NCBI GenBank assembly: GCA_015143295.1
Contig: CM026556.1
Coordinates: 20,150,547-20,214,546, forward strand
Length of the DNA: 64,000 nucleotides
Source: Tetracentron sinense
Taxonomy: Eukaryota; Streptophyta; Magnoliopsida; Trochodendrales; Trochodendraceae
Direction: 5' to 3'
Below, in pieces: positions 9,726 to 19,793 of the stretch (the first letter of the stretch is position 1; each line of letters starts with the position of its first letter). The notes beneath the pieces are model-generated. The model was not told the origin of the DNA. It saw nothing but the letters and a program-made list of their open reading frames with translations, and made no database searches. A program made the position numbers and the translations under genes.

Positions 9726-10854
9726 GTCGGTACTTCTTACTACCCTCCTAGTTATAGTTCATCTTTTCCCTTTACTCTCTTGATTGTCTTTCATTTACAC
9801 ATGTGCTATGAGATGGATGGTTATGAACGGTGAATGGAGGTGGATGTTGGCGAATGGATGCCGTGTGGATGATGTGATGAATGAATGGAAAAGGGCATTG
9901 TACTAATAATGAACATACAAGTGTGATGTGAGTAAACTCACCTAGAAAAGCATGATTTAGGTTTAAACGAATAATGAATAATGAACACACCATGTTTGAT
10001 GAAATGCCAAGGTGAATAAAATGAGTTGTAAATTAGGAAATGCATGCCTAATAAATTCCGAATGTTGCTAGGGCCTATGATAGTGTGTTTTCTTGCTTTC
10101 CCTAAATGATATGAATATTACATTGCTCAATCATTGATATTATATGTGTTGTGAAATTACCCAAATGTCATATTTAAATTTAAATGCAAGTATGTACACG
10201 GTTCCCACGAGCATGGCATGCATGACATGATTTATCGAGGTTTTCAAGAACATGGTTAGAGGTGGGCCATATCCTACGATATGTTTTACCTCGCTTTTCA
10301 CAAGAAAACAAGAACCAACATTCCACGAGGGGTCTCCCCTCACTCACAAGTGCATATCATGAAGAAGGGCCTCCATTCCCTCGCAAGTACATGCATATCA
10401 TGAAGAAGGGTCTCCCTTCCTTCGCAAGTGCATTGCATAAAGAAGGGTCTCCCTTCCCTCTCAAGGCATCTCACAAGCGCATCTCACAAGTACATCTTAC
10501 AAGTGTATCTCACAAGTTACATGATCACAAGCAAGCACGCATGACATGCATGACATGCATGACATGACACGACATACAAGAATCAAGCAAGATAGACAAG
10601 ACAAGCTTTCAAGTACGAAAAGATATTTTAAGTCAAGTCAAGTGCAGGATGTTTTCAAGAGGTTGTATCGGCTTTCTACGAAATACAAGCATGATTATAA
10701 ATTGCTTTACTTCCTTGTATGATATGAATTGTTTCCGTCTACCATATATGAATTGCTCCTGATTTATGTATTGCCATTTTTATGCTATAATTGTTGGTTA
10801 GTATTTAGTACCCGCTGAGTATTCCATGCTCAGCTGTACTTCTTATGTCGGCAG
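9726..10854 (+). other. Putative LTR leader intron, T1
   Basis: Donor-like CAAG|GTCGGTAC at 9725/9726 (GTCAGTAC in the 3' LTR) and acceptor-like TGTCGGCAG ending at 10854. In the 3' LTR the acceptor region reads GTCAGCTGG instead. Inferred from conservation across LTR subtypes. Confidence 0.4.
10323..10465 (+). repeat. Hairpin tandem repeats in T1 leader
   Basis: Four related units, each with a short perfect hairpin: GAGGGGTCTCCCCTC first, then GAAGGGTCTCCCTTC in later units, spaced by CACAAGTGCAT-type linkers. The corresponding 3' LTR array is at about 17829-17970. Confidence 0.85.
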
Positions 10855-10964
10855 GTTCTGAGGGAGCTGCTGCTCCATTTGATGTTTGTGCTCCTGGTCC
10901 ATGGGTTGAAGAGGAGTACGTCGAGGAGCCTTTGGAGGAACCTCCAGTAGAGGGTTACCATTAG
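10845..10964 (+). CDS. Conserved LTR acidic micro-ORF, 39 aa (T1 5' LTR)
   Basis: ATG at 10845, stop TAG at 10962-10964. The peptide starts MSAGSEGAAAPFDVC, has the core GPWVEEEYVEEPLEEPP and ends VEGYH. The ATG overlaps the acceptor-like CGGCAG, so either an independent short ORF in the long R-U5 leader or an exon is possible. It would be a uORF upstream of gag on unspliced RNA. The S3 solo LTR encodes nearly the same peptide. Function unknown. Confidence 0.5.
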   Translation: MSAGSEGAAAPFDVCAPGPWVEEEYVEEPLEEPPVEGYH

Positions 10965-11268
10965 GTGGGTGTAGATTCTGAGTGGATTAGCTGTGGGTGA
11001 GATGAGAGTTATACATTCATGTATTTTGGCGGGTCTGTCCGCACTTTCTTTTGGATTCCTTTTGTGTAAACTTGGATTCGTATATACATAGAGGCTTGTT
11101 TAGACTTCCGCTGTGCTATGTTAGAGTATGTTTCCGCTGTTTATATCCTCTATTGTATATGCTCTATGGGTTTTTGCAGGTTGGTTTGTCAAGCAAGTCA
11201 TGTAAGCCATGATTAGTCGTCCAAAGTTCACTCTAACTCCTAGGGTGGACTTTGGGTCGGGACAGAAG

Positions 11269-11280
11269 TGGTATCAAAGC
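11269..11280 (+). promoter_or_regulatory. T1 primer binding site
   Basis: TGGTATCAAAGC, four bases after the LTR end, is close to the initiator-Met tRNA PBS TGGTATCAGAGC. T2 has the same 12 bases. The leader 11281-11624 holds no ORF; a CTCAG acceptor-like site ends at 11614, eleven bases before the gag ATG, and a possible donor TAG|GTACGC lies at 11451/11452. Confidence 0.9.
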
Positions 11281-11624
11281 TTAGGCTTTAGGTCTCTAGG
11301 GTCACTTAGAATCTTATACCACGGCTTGACAAGAGCATATGTTAGGAAACAAGTTAGGAAGGAAGTAAGTCGGGAACGAGTCTGGTTCCAAGTTTAAGAC
11401 TAAACTTTAGTCTTAGTCTAAAATGGTTGCTTTAACCAAGTACGGTCCTAGGTACGCCAGAACACTAAAGTATAAGTATAATGTGATGAATACCCTGATG
11501 ACTTGATGTGATGTGTATTAGTATTATACAACTAATACAAATTGAATTATTGTGAAATGGCATTGAAATAAACTGTGGTTTCAAGTTAGACTCATGTGGT
11601 GTTATTATTCTCAGGACTTTAGTC

Positions 11625-14600
11625 ATGAGACAGAACACACGGGGTCGTGGGCCACATACTAGAGCTTCCTCTTCTTCACGGGATGAGGATGAGCAGCCGG
11701 ACCTCTCTCAGGTCTTAGGCTCTATTGCTGAGACACTCGCCATACTGGCGGCTCGGCAGGCTATACCATCATCGGCGACACCTAGTCCACCGCCCGCAGC
11801 TCCAGTACATCCTACCGCTAGAGTTGAGGCATTCAGGAGATTGAGGCCTCCACCCTTCCATGGGAGTGTGGACCCTGTTGCTGCGGAGGCATGGATCCTC
11901 CAGATGGAGAAGATCTTTACGGTCCTCTCGCCTACAGAGGAGGATAGAGTAGCATGGGCAGCTTTCATGCTAGAGGGCGAAGCCCACCATTGGTGGTTGT
12001 CCGCGTTGAGGACGCGAGATTTGACCATACAGGGTCAACCTTGGACTTGGGATGAGTTCAAAGACGCTTTTTACAAGAAGTATTTTTCGATTGGAGTACG
12101 GGAAAAGAAAGAGAGAGAATTCATCAACCTCGAGCAAGGTTTGATGTCGGTGGCACAATACGAGGCCAAGTTCTCGGAGCTATCACGCTTCGCGACTCAC
12201 ATGGTTGCCACCGAGGCAATGAAGGCAAGAAGGTTTGAGCAAGGGCTCAAAGATGTTATCATGGAAAAGGTTTCGGTCTTCAGACATGCTACTTACCCTG
12301 AGGTAGTAGACAAGGCCTTATTGGTCGAGGCCAATTCAGAGACAGTGTCCAAGAAGAGGGAGTTGGCGAGAGGCCAAGCTAGTAGTTCAGCACCTCCAGA
12401 GAGGCGGGCTCGTACCGGCCCTTATCAGTATGCGGGGCCAGCACCACCGATGAGGCCATCTTATGCGCCTCCGGCTTCACGGCAGTATGTGCCTCAGGCA
12501 CCGCGACCTCAGGCTCTTCCGGCCCCACGGCCTGTTGCACCTCAGACGATGAGGTATGGTCCACCTCCGACTTATACACACGAGGTCTGCACGTCATGCG
12601 ACCGAAGGCACCCGGCAGGAGATTGCCGAAGAGCATCGGGTGGATGTTTTTATTGTGGTCGCCAGGGCCATATGATCAGGGATTGCCCCAGTCGGTATTT
12701 ACCAGGCCAGTCTCAGGGGATTAGGCCACCAGCACGCCCAGTAGGATCATATCAGGCGTCATCTCAGACTACCCGGTCTACACCTCAGTCTCGCCAGGCG
12801 AACCAGGGGCGAGTTTTTGCCTTAACAGAGGGTGATGCACTTGCATCTGACGATGTAGTGCAAGGAACCCTACTAGTCAATGAGTATTTGGCTCGAGTGT
12901 TGATTGATACCGGGTCTACTCATTCATTTGTCTCGCCGAGTTTTTCAGAAGGCTTTTCTGTAGAGCCAAGTCAGCTAGAACCGGAGTTAGCCATTTCGAC
13001 TCCTCTCGGCAAAACAGTATTGGCAGATAAAGTGTATAGAAATAGTGTGGTCCAAGTTGGAAGCCACGAGTTGGCGGTTGATCTCATCGTCCTTGGATTC
13101 CAAGACTTTGATGTTATATTGGGAATGGATTGGTTAGCAGCACATCATGGGCATGTAGCTTGCTTTGAGAAAATGGTACTCTTCAAGCCAGTAGAAGGAA
13201 AACCATTCCACTGTCGCAGGTTGAAAAGTAGATATATTGCTCATTTTGTGGCGTTGAGCTTAGCTAAACCCGAGGCAAAGGACTCATCGACTATTCCGGT
13301 TGTGAGTGAGTTCCTGGATGTATTTCCAGAGGAGTTGCCAGGATTGCCTCCAGACAGGGAGATTGAGTTTGTGATCGAGTTTGCACCAAGCACAGCTCCT
13401 ATTTTCAGGGCTCCGTATAGAATGGCCCCAGTAGAACTCAAGGAGTTGAAGACTCAGTTGGAGGAATTACAAGGCCTTGGTTTCATTCGACCAAGTGTCT
13501 CACCGTGGGGTGCCCCGGTGTTGTTTGTTAAGAAGAAAGATGGCTCGATGCGGATGTGCGTCGATTACAGGCAATTGAACAAAGTCACTATAAAGAATAG
13601 GTATCCCTTGCCTAGGATTGATGACTTGTTCGATCAGTTGAAGGGAGCGATATTTTTCTCGAAGATAGACCTTCGATCGGGTTATCACCAGTTCAAGATT
13701 AAGGGGGAAGATGTCCCCAAAACTGCTTCCAGGACTCGGTATGGACACTACGAGTTCTTGGTGATGCCTTTTGGACTCACGAATGCGCCGGCAGCCTTTA
13801 TGGATTTGATGAACCGGGTGTTCCGGCCATATCTTGATAGGTGCGTGATTGTATTTGTTGATGACATTTTGGTCTATTCCCAGACACGGGAAGATCACAC
13901 ACCCGACCTACGCCTTGCTTTGGAAATGCTAAGAGAGCACAAGCTATACGCCAAACTTAGCAAGTGCGAGTTTTGGTTAGAAGAGGTGGCATTCCTAGGC
14001 CACGTTGTTTCTGCAGAAGGTATCTCTGTAGATCCAAAGAAGATCGAAGCAGTTATGAGTTGGGCGAGGCCCAAGAGTGTTACCGAGATACGCAGCTTTC
14101 TTAGGTTGGCAGGCTACTACAGGAGATTCGTAGAGGGTTTCTCTAGCCTTGCAGCACTGCTTACTTACCTGACAAGGAAGAATACGAAGTTTGTATGGAG
14201 TGATAAGTGCGAGATCAGTTTCACGAAACTGAAGAAGAGGCTTACTACAGCCCCGGTCCTTACTGTGCCATCTGGACCTTATGGGTATGAGGTGTATAGT
14301 GATGCCTCACACGTTGGACTTGGGTGTGTACTCATGCAGCACAAGAAAGTCATTGCCTATGCATCGAGGCAATTGAAGGAGCATGAGAAGAATTACCCCA
14401 CGCACGACTTAGAGCTTGCCGCAGTCGTGTTTGCACTCAAGATCTGGCGACATTACTTATACGGGGTGGAATTCTATGTGTATACGGACCACAAGAGCCT
14501 CAAGTATCTCTTTTCCCCAAAGGAATTGAATCTAAGGCAACGGCGTTGGATGGAATTTCTGAAGGACTATGATTGTACCATTCAATACCACCCAGGTAAA

Positions 14601-16190
14601 GCAAATGTAGTGGGTGATGCTTTGAGTAGAAGACCTCAGGGGTTGTTAGCACACATGTTAGTTCAAGAATGGAAACTACTAGAAGATTTGGCAAATCTGG
14701 ACATCAGTGTGAATAACTCTGTCCGTAGTCCTATCTTGGCAAATGTCACGGTTCGGCCATATATTATAGATTTGATCCAAGAATACCAAGCCACGGATGC
14801 TGAATTGTTGGCTTATCGGGACAAGGAAGTTGCTAAGGGTAGTGAGGACTTCTCTCTCACTAGTCAGGGTGCTATCACATTCAAGGGAAGGCTGTGCGTC
14901 CCAGCCAATGCAGATCTTCGAAGAGAGATTTTGGATGAAGCACACCATTCGAAGTACACAGTGCATCCAGGGGGTACAAAGATGTACCGGAACCTCAAGA
15001 GTCACTTTTGGTGGCGGAATATGAAGAGGGAGGTTGCGGAATATGTAGCACGATGCTTAGTGTGCCAACATGTGAAGGCAGAGCACATGCGGCCGGCAGG
15101 TCTATTACAGTCCCTTCCGATTCCCGAGTGGAAATGGGAGAACATATCCATGGATTTCATAGTTGGCTTGCCAAAGACGGCAAAGGGCTCAGATGCAATT
15201 TGGGTTGTAGTAGACCGTCTGACGAAGTCTGCGCACTTCTTACCTTACCGAACTACTTTCAACTCTAGTCAGTTAGCCGCTTTGTACATCAAGGAAGTGG
15301 TGAGGTTGCATGGAGTGCCCGTTAGTATTGTGTCAGATCGGGATCCAAGATTCACATCACGATTCTGGAAAAGCTTCCAGGAGGCTATGGGTTCCCGACT
15401 TGATTTCAGCACCGCTTTTCATCCACAGATGGATGGACAAACCGAGAGAGTGAACCAAGTCATTGAAGACATGCTTCGGGCTTGTATGTTGGATTTCAGA
15501 GGCAGTTGGGAAGAGCACTTGCCTTTGGTTGAATTCGCCTATAATAACAGCTATCAGGCGAGTATCCAAATGGCACCATTTGAGGCCTTGTATGGGCGAA
15601 GTTGTAGGTCTCCTCTCTATTAGGATGAGGTAGGAGAAAGGAAAGTACTTGGTCCGGAGTTGATTGAGCAAACTGTAGGCACAGTTAAGATCATTCGGGA
15701 TCGATTGAAAGCCGCTCAAGATCGCCAGAAAAGTTATGCGGACACGTGCCGTAGGGACTTGGAATTTCAAGTAGGGGATCAAGTTTTTGTGAAAGTATCT
15801 CCTAGCAAAGGGATCATGAGATTTGGAAAGCGAGGCAAGCTCAGTCCTCGGTATGTTGGGCCTTTTGAGATTTTCACACGAGTTGGTGAGGTTGCTTACA
15901 GGGTAGCTCTCCCACCTCAGATGGCCGCAGTTCACAACGTCTTCCATGTGTCTATGCTTCGGAAGTACATTGCGGATCCTTCGCATGTCATAGACTTGGA
16001 ACCGTTGGAGATTCGAGAGGACCTCACCTTGATTGAAAAGCCGGTTCAGATTTTGGATCGAAGAGATCAGGTGCTTCGCAACAAGACAATCCCTTTGGTT
16101 CTTGTGCAATGGCAACACCATGCTCGGGAAAAAGCTACATGGGAGCGTGAAGCCGAAGTCAAAGCGAAGTACCCGGAATTGTTTGAATGA
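11625..16190 (+). pseudogene. T1 gag-pol, one in-frame stop
   Basis: A single frame of 1521 codons plus stop. Order: Gag with tandem zinc knuckles ([13 protein letters not shown] from residue 322, [14 protein letters not shown] from 341), protease with DTG at 428, RT with FVDD at 744-747, RNase H ([23 protein letters not shown]), integrase (HHCC zinc region, then [25 protein letters not shown]) and a C-terminal chromodomain-like tail (VLVQWQHHAREKATWERE). Codon 1333 (15621-15623) is TAG where T2 has TGG, after the integrase core, so the chromodomain tail is lost. Gag and Pol are fused without a frameshift. The start ATGAGACAG matches the T2 start. Confidence 0.95.
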
Positions 16191-16279
16191 ATTTTGTATA
16201 GGTTTTGTCTATGTAGCTTGTAATTTTGTTTGATTCTGTAATGCATGTCTCGTCCAAATTTCGATGACGAAATTTTTGT

Positions 16280-16291
16280 AAGGGGGGACGA
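16280..16291 (+). promoter_or_regulatory. T1 polypurine tract
   Basis: AAGGGGGGACGA directly abuts the 3' LTR and primes plus-strand DNA synthesis. Just upstream is TTTCGATGACGAAA, the degenerate version of the pre-PPT inverted repeat seen intact in T2. Confidence 0.9.
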
Positions 16292-18758
16292 TGTAGAGCC
16301 CTGGACCTTTTCACATTTAATGCATGGCACTTTCATTGCCATTTTGCCATTAAAGAGGTATAATTAATAAATAAGGAGGAAATTGGAAATTCTGAAATGT
16401 GAAAAATGTTCCTTTTCGAAGTACGAACCCAACACAAGTTGAATCGTCAAAATCGGACGAACGAGTCAAAAGATATGGCCAAAACAGTCTGGACCTGTAG
16501 GCAATCGTAGCTCGGTTATGCACTAAGGACGTAGCTCGGTTATGCACTAAGGACGAAGCTCGGAAGGCGCTAAGGACGTAGCTCTGAGCACATGCTCTGA
16601 TAAGGCACAGACAACGCATGGACAATGTACTCTGATAACGTATACGTTGTGCATCCGTTGTGCAACAGACAACGTGTACGTTGTACAGCACTATGCACAA
16701 CACAACGGGCACGTTGTACATAAGACAGCGGACAACGAGCTCAGCACTATGCACAACACAATGTGACAACGGGCACGTTGTACATAAGACAATGGACAAC
16801 GTGTTCAACACTGTTCATAGCACAACGTGTTCAGCACTGTTCACAGCACAACGTGTTCAGCACTGTTCACAGCACAACGTGTTCAGCACTGTTCACAGCC
16901 CAACGTGTTCAGCACTCGTGTTTTTGCAAAAGGTTCAGTAAGGGTATTATGGTCTTTTGGTCGGTTCACTCTTACCTTAAGAGTTTAACCCGAGCCTTTA
17001 GGGCTTCATTTCGACACTTAGAGAGATTGGGAGATAAGAAGAGAGGAGAGGGCGATTCCTAAACCTAGGGTTTCCATTTTGGAGAGAAATCAAGGGGTTT
17101 GTGAACCCACACTCAACTCAAGCCCATTTTTCTTCAAGATCAAGGCACGAGCTCGTGAGGAGCATCTCCTCAAGCTAGGGCAGCAACTCACGGTCATTTT
17201 TGGAAGGGGATTTCTTCCTCACTTGATCAAGGTCAGTACTTCTTACTACCCTCCTAGTTATAGTTCATCTTTTCCCTTTACTCTCTTGATTTTCTTTCAT
17301 TTACACGTGCTATGAGATGGATGGTTATGAACGGTGAATGGAGGTGGATGTTGGCGAATGGATGCCGTGTGGATGATGTGATGAATGAATGGAAAAGGGC
17401 ATTGTACTAATAATGAACATACAAGTGTGATGTGAGTAAACTCACCTAGAAAAGCATGATTTAGGTTTAAACGAATAATGAATAATGAACACACCATGTT
17501 TGATGAAATGCCAAGGTGAATAAAATGAGTTGTAAATTAGGAAATGCATGCCTAATAAATTCTGAATGTTGCTAGGGCCTATGATAGTGTGTTTTCTTGC
17601 TTTCCCTAAATGATATGAATATTACATTGCTCAATCATTGATATTATATGTGTTGTGAAATTACCCAAATGTCATATTTAAATTTAAATGCAAGTATGTA
17701 CACGGTTCCCACGAGCACGGCATGCATGACATGATTTATCGAGGTTTTCAAGAACATGGTTAGAGGTGGGACATATCCTACGATATGTTTTACCTCGCTT
17801 TTCACAAGAAAACAAGAACCAACATTCCACGAGGGGTCTCCCCTCACTCACAAGTGCATATCATGAAGAAGGGCCTCCCTTACCTCGCAAGTACATGCAT
17901 ATCATGAAGAAGGGTCTCCCTTCCCTCACAAGTGCATTGCATAAAGAAGGGTCTCCCTTCCCTCTCAAGGCATCTCACAAGCGCATCTCACAAGTACATC
18001 TTACAAGTGTATCTCACAAGTTACATGATCACAAGCAAGCACGCATGACATGCATGACATGACACGACATACAAGAATCAAGCAAGATAGACAAGACAAG
18101 CTTTCAAGTACGAAAAGATATTTTAAGTCAAGTCAAGTGCACGATGTTTTCAAGAGGTTGTATCGGCTTTCTACGAAATACAAGCATGATTATAAATTGC
18201 TTTACTTCCTTGTATGATATGAATTGTTTCCGTCTACCATATATGAATTGCTCCTGATTTATGTATTGCCATTTTATGCTATAATTGTTGGTTAGTATTT
18301 AGTACCCGCTGAGTATTCCATGCTCAGCCGTACTTCTTATGTCAGCTGGTTCTGAGGGAGCTGCTGCTTCATTTGATGTTTGTGCTCCTGGTCCATGGGT
18401 GGAAGAGGAGTACGTCGAGGAGCCTTTGGAGGAACCTCTAGTAGAGGGTTACCATTAGGTGGGTGTAGATTCTGAGTGGATTAGCTGTGGGTGAGATGAG
18501 AGTTATACATTCATGTATTTTGGCGGGTCTGTCCGCACTTTCTTTTGGATTCCATTTGTGTAAACTTGGATTCGTATATACATAGAGGCTTGTTTAGACT
18601 TCCACTGTGCTATGTTAGAGTATGTTTCCGCTGTTTATATCCTCTATTGTATATGCTCTGTGGGTTTTTTCAGGTTGGTTTGTCAAGCAAGTCATGTAAG
18701 CCATGATTAGTCGTCCAAAGTTCACTCTAACTCCTAGGGTAGGTTTTGGGTTGCGACA
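16292..18758 (+). repeat. T1 3' LTR
   Basis: TGTAGAGCCC ... GGGTTGCGACA. Same layout as the 5' LTR, with five 26-bp units around 16800-16918 where the 5' copy has four. Its micro-ORF is at 18339-18458. Confidence 0.97.
18339..18458 (+). CDS. Conserved LTR acidic micro-ORF, 39 aa (T1 3' LTR)
   Basis: ATG at 18339, stop TAG at 18456-18458. Relative to the 5' copy the first codons changed from TCG GCA to TCA GCT, both synonymous (MSAG kept), although the change removes the CGGCAG acceptor-like word. One proline became serine. Length and the PWVEEEY core are kept. Confidence 0.45.
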   Translation: MSAGSEGAAASFDVCAPGPWVEEEYVEEPLEEPLVEGYH

Positions 18759-18763
18759 ACTAG

Positions 18764-19005
18764 AATTTAATGTTAGGTGGGCTGGCTGTAAGCAAGCCCT
18801 TGGCCAGCTGGTGCGCGTGCCTTTAGCATACGCGAAGCCTAACCGCCCATTCAATGGGTGGTGATCTTGTGTAGGCAAGTGCACCATGCACCTGCCTTAC
18901 GGGCAGTGAGATTGTAGTGCCCATAAATGCCCCTCAGGATCTGAATGGCTGAGAATGGTCCAACCATTCAGATTTTGCCATATGGCAATGAGCATGAGGA
19001 GGCTT
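18764..19005 (-). repeat. Element B 3' region between T1 and S2
   Basis: 242 bp of B sequence between two insertions (the last five bases are the S2 TSD). No coding sequence. It joins 8803 on one side and 21475 on the other once the insertions are removed. Confidence 0.8.
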
Positions 19006-19217
19006 TGTAGCACCCCAGACTTTTCCATCTTTAAATGAATAAGTATTTCGTAGTTAAATGGCCTTCCACGTAGTCTACTTAATAAATAGGGGAGAAATCA
19101 GAAATTCTGAAACTTCAGAAATGTGCGTTTTCGAGAGACGAATCCAACGCAAGTTGAATCGTCAAAATCGGACGAACGAGTCAAAAGATATGGCCAAAAC
19201 AGTCGGGACCAGCAGAG

Positions 19218-19402
19218 CACCGATCGCTCGGCCCATGGAGCGATCGATCGGTCCAAAACCGATCGATCGGAGGCTATCGACTGGTCGAAAAATTTGTATG
19301 GGGAAATTTTCCAGAGAGTTGATTTTTGACTGAGATCTCGGTCAATCAACCGATCGCTCGGTAGGCAACCGATCGATCGGTCATAACCACCGATCGCTCG
19401 GT
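19218..19402 (+). repeat. CCGATCG(A/C)TCGG palindrome array in S2
   Basis: At least six copies of CCGATCGATCGG (a perfect 12-bp palindrome) or CCGATCGCTCGG, with irregular spacers, at the position where S1 and T1 carry ACAACG-type arrays. Confidence 0.9.
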
Positions 19403-19793
19403 CTTCGCGTTTTTGCAGAAATTTCATTAAGGGCTTTTTCATCTTTTGGGGGTTAAACCCTTTCTTCTTAAGGCTTGCACGAGCCTTAGGGATTCATTTA
19501 CCATACTTATGAGATTTTGAGAGTTGAGAGAGGAGAAGAGACTCTAACCTAGGGTTTTGTTTTTGAGGAGAAATCAAATGGGGTTTAAGAACCCTAGATC
19601 ATCCTCAACTTGGATTGCTTCAAGTTCAAGGCTCAAGCTCGGGTGGGGTGCATTCTCCAAGCTAGGGCAGCACTCACTCACGTTTTTGAAAGGGGTTTCT
19701 TCCCCAACACAAGTCTCCTTCAAGCAAAGGGTTCCTCTTTTCAAGTGGAAGCTCCAATCAAGGTTTACAACCAAGATCAAGCCTTGATTTAAG

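Larger units (their letters stand above)
8804..11264 (+). repeat. T1 5' LTR
   Basis: TGTAGACCCCC ... GGGTCGGGACA. Contains the shared U3 block (around 8941-9000), the ACAACG-type palindromic region and 26-bp units (9170-9410), the leader exon, the donor-like AAG|GTCGGT at 9725/9726, hairpin repeats (10323-10465), a short GCATGACAT tandem (10541-10569), the CTGAGTATTCCATGCTCAG stem-loop and the micro-ORF at 10845. It has one 26-bp unit fewer and one GCATGACAT unit more than the 3' LTR. Confidence 0.97.
8804..18758 (+). mobile_element. T1: full-length Tekay-type chromovirus, 9955 bp
   Basis: Perfect TSD ACTAG at 8799-8803 and 18759-18763. LTRs are 8804-11264 (2461 bp) and 16292-18758 (2467 bp), both TG..CA. 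PBS at 11269-11280, gag-pol 11625-16190, polypurine tract 16280-16291. The LTRs differ at roughly 1-2% of sites by eye plus a few small indels, so insertion is older than T2. One nonsense codon in integrase disables it. It is inserted in the 3' region of B. Confidence 0.97.

Noticed and set aside
9573-9833. Leader-exon frames (GRGF.PH..K) shared by several LTRs as a coding first exon for the acidic peptide
   Set aside because: The shared words lie in different frames relative to the donor in different subtypes, and S1 and S2 have a stop right at the donor in the phase needed to join the peptide.
19218-19402. CGATCG-rich segments suggesting bacterial sequence or contamination
   Set aside because: They lie at a fixed position inside TSD-flanked plant LTRs and recur in four LTR subtypes.
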